From Oscillospiraceae bacterium (GTDB taxonomy: Bacteria; Bacillota; Clostridia; Oscillospirales; Oscillospiraceae), in NCBI GenBank assembly GCA_009781515.1, contig WQXY01000017.1, positions 1-49,129 of the forward strand: 49,129 nucleotides of DNA, in the 5' to 3' direction. Both the position numbers and the translations under genes were made by a program. The notes below the pieces were generated by a model that was given only the letters and a program-made list of their open reading frames with translations, was not told the origin of the DNA and did no database searches. Of this stretch, positions 7,981 to 16,780 are shown piece by piece (position 1 is the stretch's first letter; each line of letters opens with the position of its first letter).

Positions 7981-10641
7981 TCAGCTGCTTTTGCGAACCA
8001 CTTTTTTACGTTCTTTTTCCGCTTCAACCTCTGCGGTAATAGCCGTCGGATTTAAGAAAATCAAGATTTTTTCGCTGTAAACACTTGTTCCGAGAATAAA
8101 ATCGTTCTTTAACTGGTCGCTATCCAAATAAAACACGCTGTCGACCGTATCAAGCACGCGGCTTACTAAAAATCCGAGAGGTGCAGCAGAGTTTTTTAAG
8201 GTAAGCAAGTATAACTTTTCTTGAGTATAGCTGCTTTTTTTAACAGGCGTGTAGTCTTCGGGTCTGACAATGCGGATAGACTCGCCCGCGACGTTGACAA
8301 AAAACCACTTGCCCATTTCTTGGATATCCGCACGGTTTATTACTTCAATTCGGGAAATATCCTTTGTTTCAACAGCAAAATATTCATTTCCGGAGCATTT
8401 GATAACGACAATCTGTTTTTTTGCATCAGCGTCTACATCAAGCCCGTCTGAAGTGCTCAGCTGCGGCAAAAGCTTCTTTTCTGCGGCTTTGAGCGTATCT
8501 TCAATATCCATAAAGCGGGCGATACCCTCGATATCGAGAATTGTTACAGCCTTTCCGTTACCTAAGACGGTTACGTTTGAATAACACGGGCAGTTTCTAA
8601 GATAAATAGGAAGCGGCTTAACAAGCACCTGCTCTGTAACAAGAGCATCATCAATGAGTAAAGCAAATCTCACTCCGCTTGTTTTGAGAATTATGCACTT
8701 TGCCGTATCTTTTTTATTTATCTTCTTTAGTATTTCGCTTCCCGAAAGCGGTCTTAAGCCTTTTACTTTTGCTGCAATCTCATCTATTGATATTAGCGGA
8801 ATTATGCTGTTATCCAAGACCAATACAAGAGATTTTCTGACTTTTTCAATACGTTTGTTTGCACTGTCTTTGCCGATGCGGACAATTCTCTCGATACAAA
8901 GCTCTGATACAGCATACTCTATAGTATCAATTGTTACAAGCAAAGATTGCATAACCGATAAAGTAAGGGGCATACTCAGGCGGATTGTTGTTCCGACATT
9001 AAGCTTGGACTCCACTTCTATAAACCCGCCGAGCTTTTCTATATTTGTTTTGACGATATCCATTCCGACGCCGCGCCCGGACAGGTTTGTCACAGTGCTT
9101 GCCGTGGAAAACCCCGGCTCAAACATAAAGTTAAAAATCTCGTTGTCTGACATAGTTTCAAGGGCTTCCTCGGTAGCAAGACCTTTTTCCAACACTTTTT
9201 TCTTTATGCTTTCAGTATTTATACCTCGACCGTCGTCCGATACCATTATTATGGCAGAGCTGTCTTTCAAGTAAGCGTCGAGAGTTACTTTCCCTTTTGG
9301 CGGTTTTCCTGCCTCTATACGCTCGGCTTCTGTTTCCAAGCCGTGGTCTGCAGCGTTTTTTACAAGCTGTGTGATAGGGTCGGTGAGGGACTCTAACAAA
9401 TATTTGTCTAATGTGACATCGTCTCTTAGAATTTCAACGGTAATGGGCTTTCCTAAAATTTTTGCCGTATCATGAATAATCCGCGGGAACTTGCTGAAAA
9501 CAACGCCGACAGGCTGCATTCTTGTATACATAACCTTTTCTTGAATGTCGCTCGTCAACCTGTTCATGTCATGAAGAACCGGAGCCAGCCCGTGAATTGT
9601 TTTCTCGCTGCCCGACAAGGTGGAGCGAAGTCGGTTTCGCGTGAGTATCATTTCGTTTGCCAAATCCATCAAGCCGTTAATTGTCGACATATCAAGGCGG
9701 ATAGAAAAGTTGCCTTTTCGCGCTGCGGGTTCTGCAGGAGTGCTTTCGGCTCGTGTTTCGGGAAGCACTACCTTTGGTTTGTCTGTAGGAGCATTGCCTT
9801 TTGCGCCCTCGACAAAGAGGTCTTTTCCCGATAAAAACAATATATGTCTTTTATCAACACCGATTGCTATAGAAAATAAATCCAAATCTAAAATGCTTGT
9901 AACCAAAAGCTCAAGAGTGGTAGTGTCTTTTTCCGAGAGCTTTTTTAGAATATCCTCTGCCAAAACTGCCGCAGCCGGATTTCTGATAACCTTTTCGCCC
10001 GCTCCGTCGAGTATTGCCTCAACAATATGTCCGACAGACTGAATAGTATCGAGCATTCCTTTCGGGTTTTTGTAGTATATACCAAGACTTCGGTTTACAC
10101 CAATGTTAATATAGAAAATCTTATGACCATGGCGGGATGCGGCATCTAATGCCTTATAAGTATTTGGCTCTTTGCAATCAAACGGTATAAAAACACCGTC
10201 AGCTTCAAGAATACTTTCAACCACCTCGGTTATTGTATATTTTTTAAGAGAACTAATAAGGTCGGATACGTCAACCGCATCGTCGGTGTGCAGGTTGTCA
10301 ACCAAATCCTTAAGGCAGTCAACACTTTGCAAAACAATTGAAGACATTTCGTCATTGTCTATAACCGCACCGTTTTTCACCTGAGTAAAGAGGCTTTCAA
10401 GTTCGTGAGCAACAGATACAATCTTATTAAATGCAAAAAAACCGGCAGTTCCTTTTAGGCTGTGTGCAGCACGAAAGGCGCTGTCAATGAGCTTGGGGTC
10501 GTCGGCAAGCTTTGACGGATCTAAAAAAGCACTTTCAATTCTTTCGATGTGAGCTTTTGCCTCAGCATCAAAATCATCTAAAAATACGCTTGTATCGATT
10601 TTAATGCTCTTCCCCTCCTTTGCTGCGGATATTACATGCAA
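7981..10641 (-). CDS. cheA: Chemotaxis histidine kinase CheA with two C-terminal CheW-like domains
   Basis: Autophosphorylating kinase that feeds CheY and CheB. Domains counted from the TTG at 10641: Hpt (about 20-110) with phosphorylated H60 in RAAHSLKGT, a P2-like middle region (115-290), dimerisation helices (about 312-370), an HATPase with N-box LVKNAADHG (near 430), G1 DDGRGI (near 470) and G2 GRGVGMD (near 527), a CheW domain (about 560-715) and a second CheW-like domain (about 735-880). At 886 residues it is longer than the usual 650-700 because of the extra domain. The TTG has no ribosome site. AAGGAGGGG lies inside the N-terminus, eight bases before ATT at 10603-10605, which would start the protein at (M)KIDTSVFLDDF. 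The drawn start is the longest ORF; the true one may be ATT. Confidence 0.95.
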   Translation of the reverse strand: MHVISAAKEGKSIKIDTSVFLDDFDAEAKAHIERIESAFLDPSKLADDPKLIDSAFRAAHSLKGTAGFFAFNKIVSVAHELESLFTQVKNGAVIDNDEMSSIVLQSVDCLKDLVDNLHTDDAVDVSDLISSLKKYTITEVVESILEADGVFIPFDCKEPNTYKALDAASRHGHKIFYINIGVNRSLGIYYKNPKGMLDTIQSVGHIVEAILDGAGEKVIRNPAAAVLAEDILKKLSEKDTTTLELLVTSILDLDLFSIAIGVDKRHILFLSGKDLFVEGAKGNAPTDKPKVVLPETRAESTPAEPAARKGNFSIRLDMSTINGLMDLANEMILTRNRLRSTLSGSEKTIHGLAPVLHDMNRLTSDIQEKVMYTRMQPVGVVFSKFPRIIHDTAKILGKPITVEILRDDVTLDKYLLESLTDPITQLVKNAADHGLETEAERIEAGKPPKGKVTLDAYLKDSSAIIMVSDDGRGINTESIKKKVLEKGLATEEALETMSDNEIFNFMFEPGFSTASTVTNLSGRGVGMDIVKTNIEKLGGFIEVESKLNVGTTIRLSMPLTLSVMQSLLVTIDTIEYAVSELCIERIVRIGKDSANKRIEKVRKSLVLVLDNSIIPLISIDEIAAKVKGLRPLSGSEILKKINKKDTAKCIILKTSGVRFALLIDDALVTEQVLVKPLPIYLRNCPCYSNVTVLGNGKAVTILDIEGIARFMDIEDTLKAAEKKLLPQLSTSDGLDVDADAKKQIVVIKCSGNEYFAVETKDISRIEVINRADIQEMGKWFFVNVAGESIRIVRPEDYTPVKKSSYTQEKLYLLTLKNSAAPLGFLVSRVLDTVDSVFYLDSDQLKNDFILGTSVYSEKILIFLNPTAITAEVEAEKERKKVVRKSS

Positions 10642-11471
10642 TGATTTGCAGCAACTGTAAGCAGCTCGTCATAAGCCATCGGCTTTTCTACATAACCGTT
10701 CATGCCGGCGTCCATACAAAGCCCTATTTCTTCGGGGCTGACACCGGCAGTCATTGCTATGATTGGGATTTCGCGGGAGTGAAAACAACCGAGGCTGCGG
10801 ATTTTCCTCGTTGCCTCCAAGCCGTCCATAACAGGCATTTGCACATCCATTAAAATAAGAGTATATAGTCCGGGGTCTTTTGCAAATTCATCAACGGCTT
10901 CTTTACCGTTTGAAGCAAAATGCATAACAAGACCTGTAATGTTTGAAAGCATGGCTTCGACAATTTCTCTGTTTGTGTTTAAGTCGTCAACAATGAGAAT
11001 TGTTTTGTTTTCCAAGATAGCTTCCGGCGGGTGGATAAGAGTTGGCGCGTTTTCGAGCCCGCTTTCAACCCAGCGTGCGTGCTCTCCCGCCAAAATACGA
11101 TGATTAATTCTGGTGACAAGAGCTTGCGGTGTGCCATGGCGTCTGTTGGAATAGTCTACAGCCCCAAGCTCAAAGGCGGCTTTTTCATCAACATCACAGC
11201 CTTTTTCGGCAAGAAATATAATCGGAATACTTTTTTCTTTTATAGACTCAAGAGAGCCTGTAAATACGGAAAAAGCTTCCTCATGGCTGACACGAATACA
11301 CACAACAACAGCAGACGTGTCGTACATTTCCAAAGCGGACAATGCCGACTCGACTGTTGCTGAAATGCTTACATCAAAATGGTGCACAAGCTCCATTTTA
11401 ACTTCGGCAGAAGTGAGAGGGTCGCCGGATATTAATAATATATGTTTTTTTCTGGTTTCGTTAAAACTCAA
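10632..11471 (-). CDS. Response regulator with two receiver domains, first degenerate
   Basis: First gene of the chemotaxis operon, 279 residues. The second receiver (about 155-279) is intact: D162-D163, phosphoacceptor D209 in MDVQMPVMDG, T241 and K263 in VEKPM. The first (about 8-130) keeps the alternating fold but has VVVCIRV where the phosphoacceptor aspartate should be and lacks the conserved lysine, so it is a pseudo-receiver. No output domain follows. The start is TTG at 11471 with GGGGG nine bases upstream. The stop overlaps the nominal cheA start. It probably draws phosphate from CheA as a sink or a separate output. Function is inferred from position only. Confidence 0.9.
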   Translation of the reverse strand: MSFNETRKKHILLISGDPLTSAEVKMELVHHFDVSISATVESALSALEMYDTSAVVVCIRVSHEEAFSVFTGSLESIKEKSIPIIFLAEKGCDVDEKAAFELGAVDYSNRRHGTPQALVTRINHRILAGEHARWVESGLENAPTLIHPPEAILENKTILIVDDLNTNREIVEAMLSNITGLVMHFASNGKEAVDEFAKDPGLYTLILMDVQMPVMDGLEATRKIRSLGCFHSREIPIIAMTAGVSPEEIGLCMDAGMNGYVEKPMAYDELLTVAANHCM

Positions 11472-11523
11472 ACGAAGCTACCCCCACGGCACACAGTTTT
11501 TCTGCATATAAATCGTAACGTTC

Positions 11524-11553
11524 ATTATACTACGAAAGATTGCCATGTGTAAA
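11524..11553 (-). promoter_or_regulatory. Promoter of the chemotaxis-parAB-serS operon
   Basis: On the minus strand TTTACA (11548-11553) and TATAAT (11524-11529) are separated by 18 bases. Transcription should begin near 11517, leaving a leader of about 45 bases before the TTG of the response regulator. It is the only clear sigma-A promoter seen for the eleven genes that follow. Confidence 0.7.
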
Positions 11554-11576
11554 GGGTTTTATGCTGCATTTAATCT

Positions 11577-12986
11577 CTACGGAATGTTGTCAAACGGGTT
11601 AGGGGAGTCGGGCTCAGGGACATCGGGTTTTTGCGGTCTTCCGGCATGAGGGTCTTCGTCAAAGGTGATAGAAAGCTCAAGAGTATCGCCGTTTCTCCAA
11701 ACCGTCAGCGGCACGGTATCCCCCGCTCTAAAAGCACGCAGAGCATATCTGAGTGTGACTAAGCTGTCAATATCATTATCTGCAATCGCAATTATGATGT
11801 CGCCGACCTGTACGCCTGCTTTATCCGCAGCCGAACCTTGAGTTACGCTCCTTACATAAGTGCCTACAACCCAGCCGAAATAATCGGCATGAGCAGGAGA
11901 AACATTTTGTACAGTGACACCAAGCAAGGGTCTTCCCGATATATAACCATGCTCAATAAGCTCCGTTGCGATAAAGACTGCATCATTAATAAGAATTGCA
12001 AAGCCGATACCTTCAACATTGCCGCGTATTACTTTTGCAGTGACAATGCCGATAACTTCGCCGTTTGTGTTATATATAGGACCACCCGAATTGCCGGAGT
12101 TGACAGCGGCACTAAACTGGAAGGTGCTGATAGGCTTGCCGTCTTCAACGGTAACGATGCGGTCAAGAGCGGAAATGATACCGTCGGTCATGGTATACAC
12201 AAAATCACCAAACGGATTACCGACAGCATAAACAGTCTGCCCCACACGGATAGTATCGCTGTTGCCGAATTTTACAGGATTTAAGCCCTCTGCTTCGATT
12301 TTCAGCACAGCGACATCGCTGTAAGCGTCAAAGCCTACAACCGTTGCTTCATATTTTGAGTCGTCTCTTAGCACAACATTGATTGTACCATTACTTTCAT
12401 GCGCGCTTTCAATGACATGGTAGTTGGTAAGAATGTAGCCGTCGGTTGAAATAATAAAGCCCGTGCCCGATATCGGCGTTGCCCCGCCGAAATTGCCAAA
12501 AATTCCCAAAGAACCCGAAGACACGGTGTTAATGCCGACAACTTGAGTAAGAGCCATATCGTATATATCTTGCGGGAGCATACCGTCAGGTTGTGTTACA
12601 AGCGGTGTGGTAAAATCGCCGGGCGCAGGGTCGGACGGCGAGGCGTCGCTGCCTAATACTACATTTCGGTTAATGGTGAAATCGCCCCGCTTAAAGCGAT
12701 AATCCATAACAAGGTATGTTGCCGAAGCACTAAGAATAGTACAGATTAGCACCAAACACGCGGCGCGGATAAATCCGCCTATATTAAAACCGCGTTTGCC
12801 CGCAGGCTTGGCTGCTCCGTTTTCGGGGGTTCGCTTGCGGGGATACGGAGGTCTGCTTGCATATATACCGGGCGAGTACATATAGTTTTGTGAATAGTAC
12901 GTTTCGTATGGCGGGGCACTTACCGCAGGTTCGCTTATTATCGGCTCATCAACAGTGTGCACATCTTTATTTTCTTCAGGGTTCAT
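11577..12986 (-). CDS. HtrA/DegP-type membrane-anchored serine protease
   Basis: Protein quality control protease acting outside the membrane. Of 469 residues, the N-terminal cytoplasmic part (1-75) is rich in Pro and Tyr, one membrane segment lies at about 73-95 (AACLVLICTILSASATYLV), then the trypsin-like domain with the triad H190 (TNYHVIE), D224 (YSDVAVL) and S300 (NSGNSGGP), and one PDZ domain (about 360-455). A Pro/Asp tail ends the protein. Ribosome site CAGGAGAGG precedes the ATG. It is monocistronic, between the guaB promoter region and the chemotaxis operon. Family identity is firm; which HtrA paralogue cannot be said. Confidence 0.95.
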   Translation of the reverse strand: MNPEENKDVHTVDEPIISEPAVSAPPYETYYSQNYMYSPGIYASRPPYPRKRTPENGAAKPAGKRGFNIGGFIRAACLVLICTILSASATYLVMDYRFKRGDFTINRNVVLGSDASPSDPAPGDFTTPLVTQPDGMLPQDIYDMALTQVVGINTVSSGSLGIFGNFGGATPISGTGFIISTDGYILTNYHVIESAHESNGTINVVLRDDSKYEATVVGFDAYSDVAVLKIEAEGLNPVKFGNSDTIRVGQTVYAVGNPFGDFVYTMTDGIISALDRIVTVEDGKPISTFQFSAAVNSGNSGGPIYNTNGEVIGIVTAKVIRGNVEGIGFAILINDAVFIATELIEHGYISGRPLLGVTVQNVSPAHADYFGWVVGTYVRSVTQGSAADKAGVQVGDIIIAIADNDIDSLVTLRYALRAFRAGDTVPLTVWRNGDTLELSITFDEDPHAGRPQKPDVPEPDSPNPFDNIP

Positions 12987-13095
12987 AATACCTCTCCTGT
13001 ACTTTTTTTAGTAGCATAAAGCAACTATATGTCTAATACATGAACAAATTTAGAAGTTTTTAAGAACTCTTTGCGATAACTGTACATAATACTCC

Positions 13096-13124
13096 TTGAC
13101 ACTGCTGTGCACTGGGTTTAGAAT
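13096..13124 (+). promoter_or_regulatory. guaB promoter
   Basis: TTGACA (13096-13101), 17 bases, then TAGAAT (13119-13124): a near-consensus vegetative promoter. Transcription should begin near 13131, giving a leader of about 48 bases before the guaB ATG. No purine riboswitch fold was recognised in this short leader. Confidence 0.75.
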
Positions 13125-13178
13125 ACCATTTAATATAAACAGAGAAGATGAGTGAGAAGATGAGAGGAGAGCGAGAAA

Positions 13179-14696
13179 ATGGCATATTTTTTTAACGACC
13201 CGTCGCACACATTCAGCGAATACCTGCTTGTACCCGGATTTTCATGTGAAGATTGTATCCCCGAAAATATCAGCTTAAAAACACCGCTCGTGAAGTACAA
13301 ACGCGGCGAAGAGCCTGAAATGTCCGCAAATGTACCACTGACCTCTGCTATCATGCAAGCTGTATCCGACGACAAAATGGCTGTCGCGCTTGCAAAAGAA
13401 GGCGGAGTTTCATTTATCTACTGCTCGCAATCAATAGAAAGTCAAGCGGCAATGATAGCAAAAGCAAAGTCATATAAAGCAGGCTTTGTTACAAGTGACT
13501 CCAATATAAGCCCGGACTCCACACTCAAGGACATACTTGCACTAAAGGAAAAAACAGGGCACTCTACCGTTGCGGTAACATCAGACGGCAGCAGTAACGG
13601 CAGCTTGGTCGGAATTGTAACGAGCCGTGACTATCGTATCAGCCGTATGGTCGGTACGGAGCTTGTCCGTGATTTTATGACCCCTATTGAAAAGTTGATA
13701 ACAGCTCCGTCAAAAACAACCTTAAAAGAAGCAAATGATATCATTTGGGACAATAAGCTCAATAGCCTACCTGTTGTTGACGAGCGGGGCAGACTAATCC
13801 ATATGGTATTTCGCAAGGACTATGAGTCGCACAAGGCAAATCCGCTTGAGCTGCTTGATGCACATAAAAAATACATAGTCGGAGCGGGTGTAAACTCCCG
13901 TGACTATGAAGAACGTATACCTGCGCTTATTGATGCAGGAGCGGATATTTTATGCATAGACTCCTCAGAGGGGTACTCGCAGTGGCAAAGAAACACCATT
14001 TCGTGGGTGCGGAAAAAATACGGCGATACAGTAAAGATTGGTGCAGGCAATGTTGTAGACGGCGAGGGCTTTAAGTTTCTTGCAGACAGCGGAGCAGACT
14101 TTATAAAGGTAGGCATTGGCGGCGGTTCCATATGCATAACCCGTGAGCAAAAGGGTATCGGCCGCGGGCAGGCAACTGCAGTCATCGACGTATCAAAAGC
14201 AAGAAATGAATACCTTGAAAATACAGGTGTTTATATACCGATTTGTTCCGACGGCGGCATTGTCCATGACTACCACTTCACATTGGCTCTTGCCATGGGC
14301 GCAGACTTTTTGATGCTCGGACGATATTTTGCCCGCTTTGACGAGAGTCCGACCAGCCGCGTCAGTGTCGGCGGCAGCTACATGAAAGAATACTGGGGCG
14401 AAGGCTCTACACGTGCCCGCAACTGGCAGCGCTACGACTTGGGCGGTTCGCAGGGTCTCACCTTTGAAGAGGGCGTGGACTCTTACGTGCCGTACGCAGG
14501 TAATCTCAAAGATAATGTAGCACTTACGCTCGGAAAAATCCGCTCCACAATGTGCAATTGCGGAGCACACACAATATCAGAACTTCAGGAAAAAGCGAAG
14601 CTGACTCTCGTATCGGCAACATCAATTGTTGAGGGCGGTGCTCACGACGTTCTTCTCAAAGAAAATGTCACACCAAAAGGCTACTCACAAACATAA
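13179..14696 (+). CDS. guaB: IMP dehydrogenase
   Basis: Oxidises IMP to XMP with NAD, the committed step to GMP. The 505 residues include two CBS domains inserted at about 95-215 (TSRDYR and [11 protein letters not shown]), the barrel motif [17 protein letters not shown], and the catalytic loop [17 protein letters not shown] with Cys319. The flap region with [11 protein letters not shown] follows. The ATG has GAGGAGAGCG upstream. The end overlaps the convergent QueG-like gene by 12 bases, with no terminator between. Identity is firm. Confidence 0.97.
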   Translation: MAYFFNDPSHTFSEYLLVPGFSCEDCIPENISLKTPLVKYKRGEEPEMSANVPLTSAIMQAVSDDKMAVALAKEGGVSFIYCSQSIESQAAMIAKAKSYKAGFVTSDSNISPDSTLKDILALKEKTGHSTVAVTSDGSSNGSLVGIVTSRDYRISRMVGTELVRDFMTPIEKLITAPSKTTLKEANDIIWDNKLNSLPVVDERGRLIHMVFRKDYESHKANPLELLDAHKKYIVGAGVNSRDYEERIPALIDAGADILCIDSSEGYSQWQRNTISWVRKKYGDTVKIGAGNVVDGEGFKFLADSGADFIKVGIGGGSICITREQKGIGRGQATAVIDVSKARNEYLENTGVYIPICSDGGIVHDYHFTLALAMGADFLMLGRYFARFDESPTSRVSVGGSYMKEYWGEGSTRARNWQRYDLGGSQGLTFEEGVDSYVPYAGNLKDNVALTLGKIRSTMCNCGAHTISELQEKAKLTLVSATSIVEGGAHDVLLKENVTPKGYSQT

Positions 14697-15368
14697 CGGG
14701 CATACTTCGATACACTTACCGCAGATTGTGATATCCTCACCGCCAAAACCGATTTTTGCCCGTTCCCTTGCAGTCTTGCGGCATTTCACAGGGTCAAAAA
14801 ACTCATCGCGATAAACGCTTATATCCCATAGCTTACCCGACACTGCCCCTGCGGGGCAGTGTTTTGTGCATAGCAAACAATCTCCGCAAAGTGACGCATT
14901 GACAGGCTGCGCCGTGTGCAAAGGTGCGTCTGTGAGTATTGACGAAATGCGGATAGCAGAGCCGTACTCTTTTGTTACGAGCAAGGCACATTTTCCAATC
15001 CAGCCGATACCTGCTCTTGTTGCAACGGTTTTGTGAGGGAGTGTCGTGTTGTCATTACCTTCGCCATAGCCAACGTTATCGCGTGTTTGAGCGACAGCGT
15101 TATAGCCCATATCACGAAGAAACTGTGCACCCTTTGTTACAAGCATGTCCAAGCTTTCGTTGAGTTTATTATACCAATCGAAATATTCCCGGGTCGGATA
15201 CTCTTTAATGCCGAGGATAACGTCTTTCGGGTACTTAACGGCTACGGAAATGCCAACAGGAAGCCCCCCTCGCACATCGACAGGAAGCTCTTCGAGATTT
15301 CCGAAGCCTACCAAATCAGCACCGAGCAGCAGCAACTCTGATTTTACTTTTTCGCTTAATTCGTTCAT
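14685..15368 (-). CDS. QueG-related protein with two 4Fe-4S clusters, short form
   Basis: Resembles epoxyqueuosine reductase and its iron-sulfur relatives. The 227 residues carry the cluster motifs [12 protein letters not shown] and, after a separate Cys in [16 protein letters not shown], with an N-terminal cobalamin-binding-like domain (GFGNLEELP, then [16 protein letters not shown] and [19 protein letters not shown], typical of the QueG core). True QueG is usually 300 residues or more and often ends in a HEAT-like domain, absent here; the protein stops right after the second cluster. It may be a queuosine enzyme or a paralogue with another substrate. The tail overlaps guaB. Confidence 0.8.
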   Translation of the reverse strand: MNELSEKVKSELLLLGADLVGFGNLEELPVDVRGGLPVGISVAVKYPKDVILGIKEYPTREYFDWYNKLNESLDMLVTKGAQFLRDMGYNAVAQTRDNVGYGEGNDNTTLPHKTVATRAGIGWIGKCALLVTKEYGSAIRISSILTDAPLHTAQPVNASLCGDCLLCTKHCPAGAVSGKLWDISVYRDEFFDPVKCRKTARERAKIGFGGEDITICGKCIEVCPLCL

Positions 15369-15377
15369 ATGCTCTTC

Positions 15378-15406
15378 ATTATAAATAAAACCCTTGAAAA
15401 TTGCAA
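15378..15406 (-). promoter_or_regulatory. Promoter of the QueG-like gene, almost leaderless
   Basis: Minus strand TTGCAA (15401-15406), 17 bases, TATAAT (15378-15383). The ATG at 15368 is only 9 bases past the -10 box, so the transcript would carry about 3 bases before the start codon and no ribosome site. Confidence 0.65.
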
Positions 15407-15465
15407 AACATAGCAGAAATTAACAGTTTTAACGCCCCGTGTCACGGGAGTGTCGCAAATAACCC

Positions 15466-15493
15466 TTGAAAAAGAACACCCCTATATGATACT
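15466..15493 (+). promoter_or_regulatory. Putative promoter of FIST/kinase pair
   Basis: TTGAAA (15466-15471), 16 bases, GATACT (15488-15493), about 64 bases before the FIST gene. The -10 box could also be placed two bases on with an 18-base spacer. The rest of the 188-base gap holds only the divergent QueG-like promoter. Confidence 0.5.
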
Positions 15494-15556
15494 ATTTACT
15501 CACAATTAACCCGAGTTTATGAGATTACCAAAAAATACGGTGAGGGAGTATTGCAA

Positions 15557-16723
15557 ATGCTAAGATGTGCCGGTGTTTATACCTGCGAGCTTGATGATTT
15601 TGACTTGGCAATGAGCGAAATAAATTCACAAATAGAGGAAAAAATAAAGCTTCTTGACAATACTGTCGGAGTAATAATGTGCCATATCGAATTTATTGAA
15701 AGCGGTATGTTGGAGCATGTCTGCAAAAGTCTGCCGTTTGATGTGGCGGGGGTGACAACCTCATCACAAGCGGTAAACGACACAGCTCAGGACGTTATCT
15801 TAACGGTTTTTATCATGACATCGGACGATATTTATTTTCGCACGGGAATGACCGAAACCCTTGGTGATGATTTTTATGCTGCTGCAAAAAACGCATATGA
15901 CAAAATAGACACAACTGAAAAACCCAACCTTGCGTTGATATTCCCGCCCCTGCCGGACAAACATGCAGGTGACGCATATGTTAATGCGTGGGAACGTGTT
16001 ATCCCCGCAGTTCCGCTGTTTGGCACATTTTCGACGGCGGACACCGCCGATTTCTCGGGCGGCAAGGTCATTTTCAACGGCGAAGCAACAGATACCTGCA
16101 TGTCGTATATCTTCTGTTACGGAAACATCAACCCGCGTTTTGTTATCGGTACTTTTTCGGAGAAAAACGCCATGCCGTACCAAGGCGAAATAACAAAATC
16201 GAGCGGAATATTCGTTGAAGAAATAAACGATATGAAAGCGTATAAATACTTTGAGGAACGGGGTCTTGCCAAAGACGGTGAGCCAAACAGCATTTTTACC
16301 TTTGTGCCGTTTTTAATCGACCAGAAAAACCGCACAGATTACGACGGAGTTCCTATTTTGCGTGAACTTGTCTCGTTTAACGAAGACGGCATAGCAATTT
16401 TCAGAGGCAATATTGATGAGCACTCAACATTCAAAATGCTTCACGGAACATTTGAAGATGTCGTTTTAATCGCAGAAGAAAAACTTGCAGAAGCTGTGAC
16501 GCTTCCCGATATAAATGGTATTTTGACGTTCTCGTGCATAGCCCGACATATGATGGTTATGCAAAAGGACTCCTTGAAAGAATTAAATGTAGCAAGAGAA
16601 AAACTAAAAGATATACCGTTTATGATGGGATACGCAGGCGGCGAAATCTGCCCGACATCGCTAAAAGACACAGGAGCAACAAACAGATATCACGACTATA
16701 CACTTATAGTAATGGTCTTATAA
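15557..16723 (+). CDS. FIST-domain sensory protein
   Basis: FIST proteins are intracellular sensors thought to bind small ligands such as amino acids and are often linked to kinases or receptors. The 388 residues match the FIST N region (about 25-215, with FDVAGVTTSSQA and VPLFGTFSTAD) and the FIST C region (about 215-385, ending FMMGYAGGEICP...NRYHDYTLIVMVL). There is no membrane segment. A TTG at 15551 is in frame, but GAGGGAG is only two bases from it and eight from the ATG at 15557, so the ATG is chosen. The histidine kinase starts 57 bases downstream, which suggests a two-part sensor. Confidence 0.85.
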   Translation: MLRCAGVYTCELDDFDLAMSEINSQIEEKIKLLDNTVGVIMCHIEFIESGMLEHVCKSLPFDVAGVTTSSQAVNDTAQDVILTVFIMTSDDIYFRTGMTETLGDDFYAAAKNAYDKIDTTEKPNLALIFPPLPDKHAGDAYVNAWERVIPAVPLFGTFSTADTADFSGGKVIFNGEATDTCMSYIFCYGNINPRFVIGTFSEKNAMPYQGEITKSSGIFVEEINDMKAYKYFEERGLAKDGEPNSIFTFVPFLIDQKNRTDYDGVPILRELVSFNEDGIAIFRGNIDEHSTFKMLHGTFEDVVLIAEEKLAEAVTLPDINGILTFSCIARHMMVMQKDSLKELNVAREKLKDIPFMMGYAGGEICPTSLKDTGATNRYHDYTLIVMVL

Positions 16724-16780
16724 CCCCTTTTTCGTGGTTATTTTGTGCTTAATGATAAGCAAAAAGGAATGGTCATTTAT

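Noticed and set aside
14400-14420. CACGTG core as possible parS site
   Set aside because: The flanks do not match the parS palindrome and it lies in guaB coding sequence. No good parS was found by eye, though a full search was not possible.
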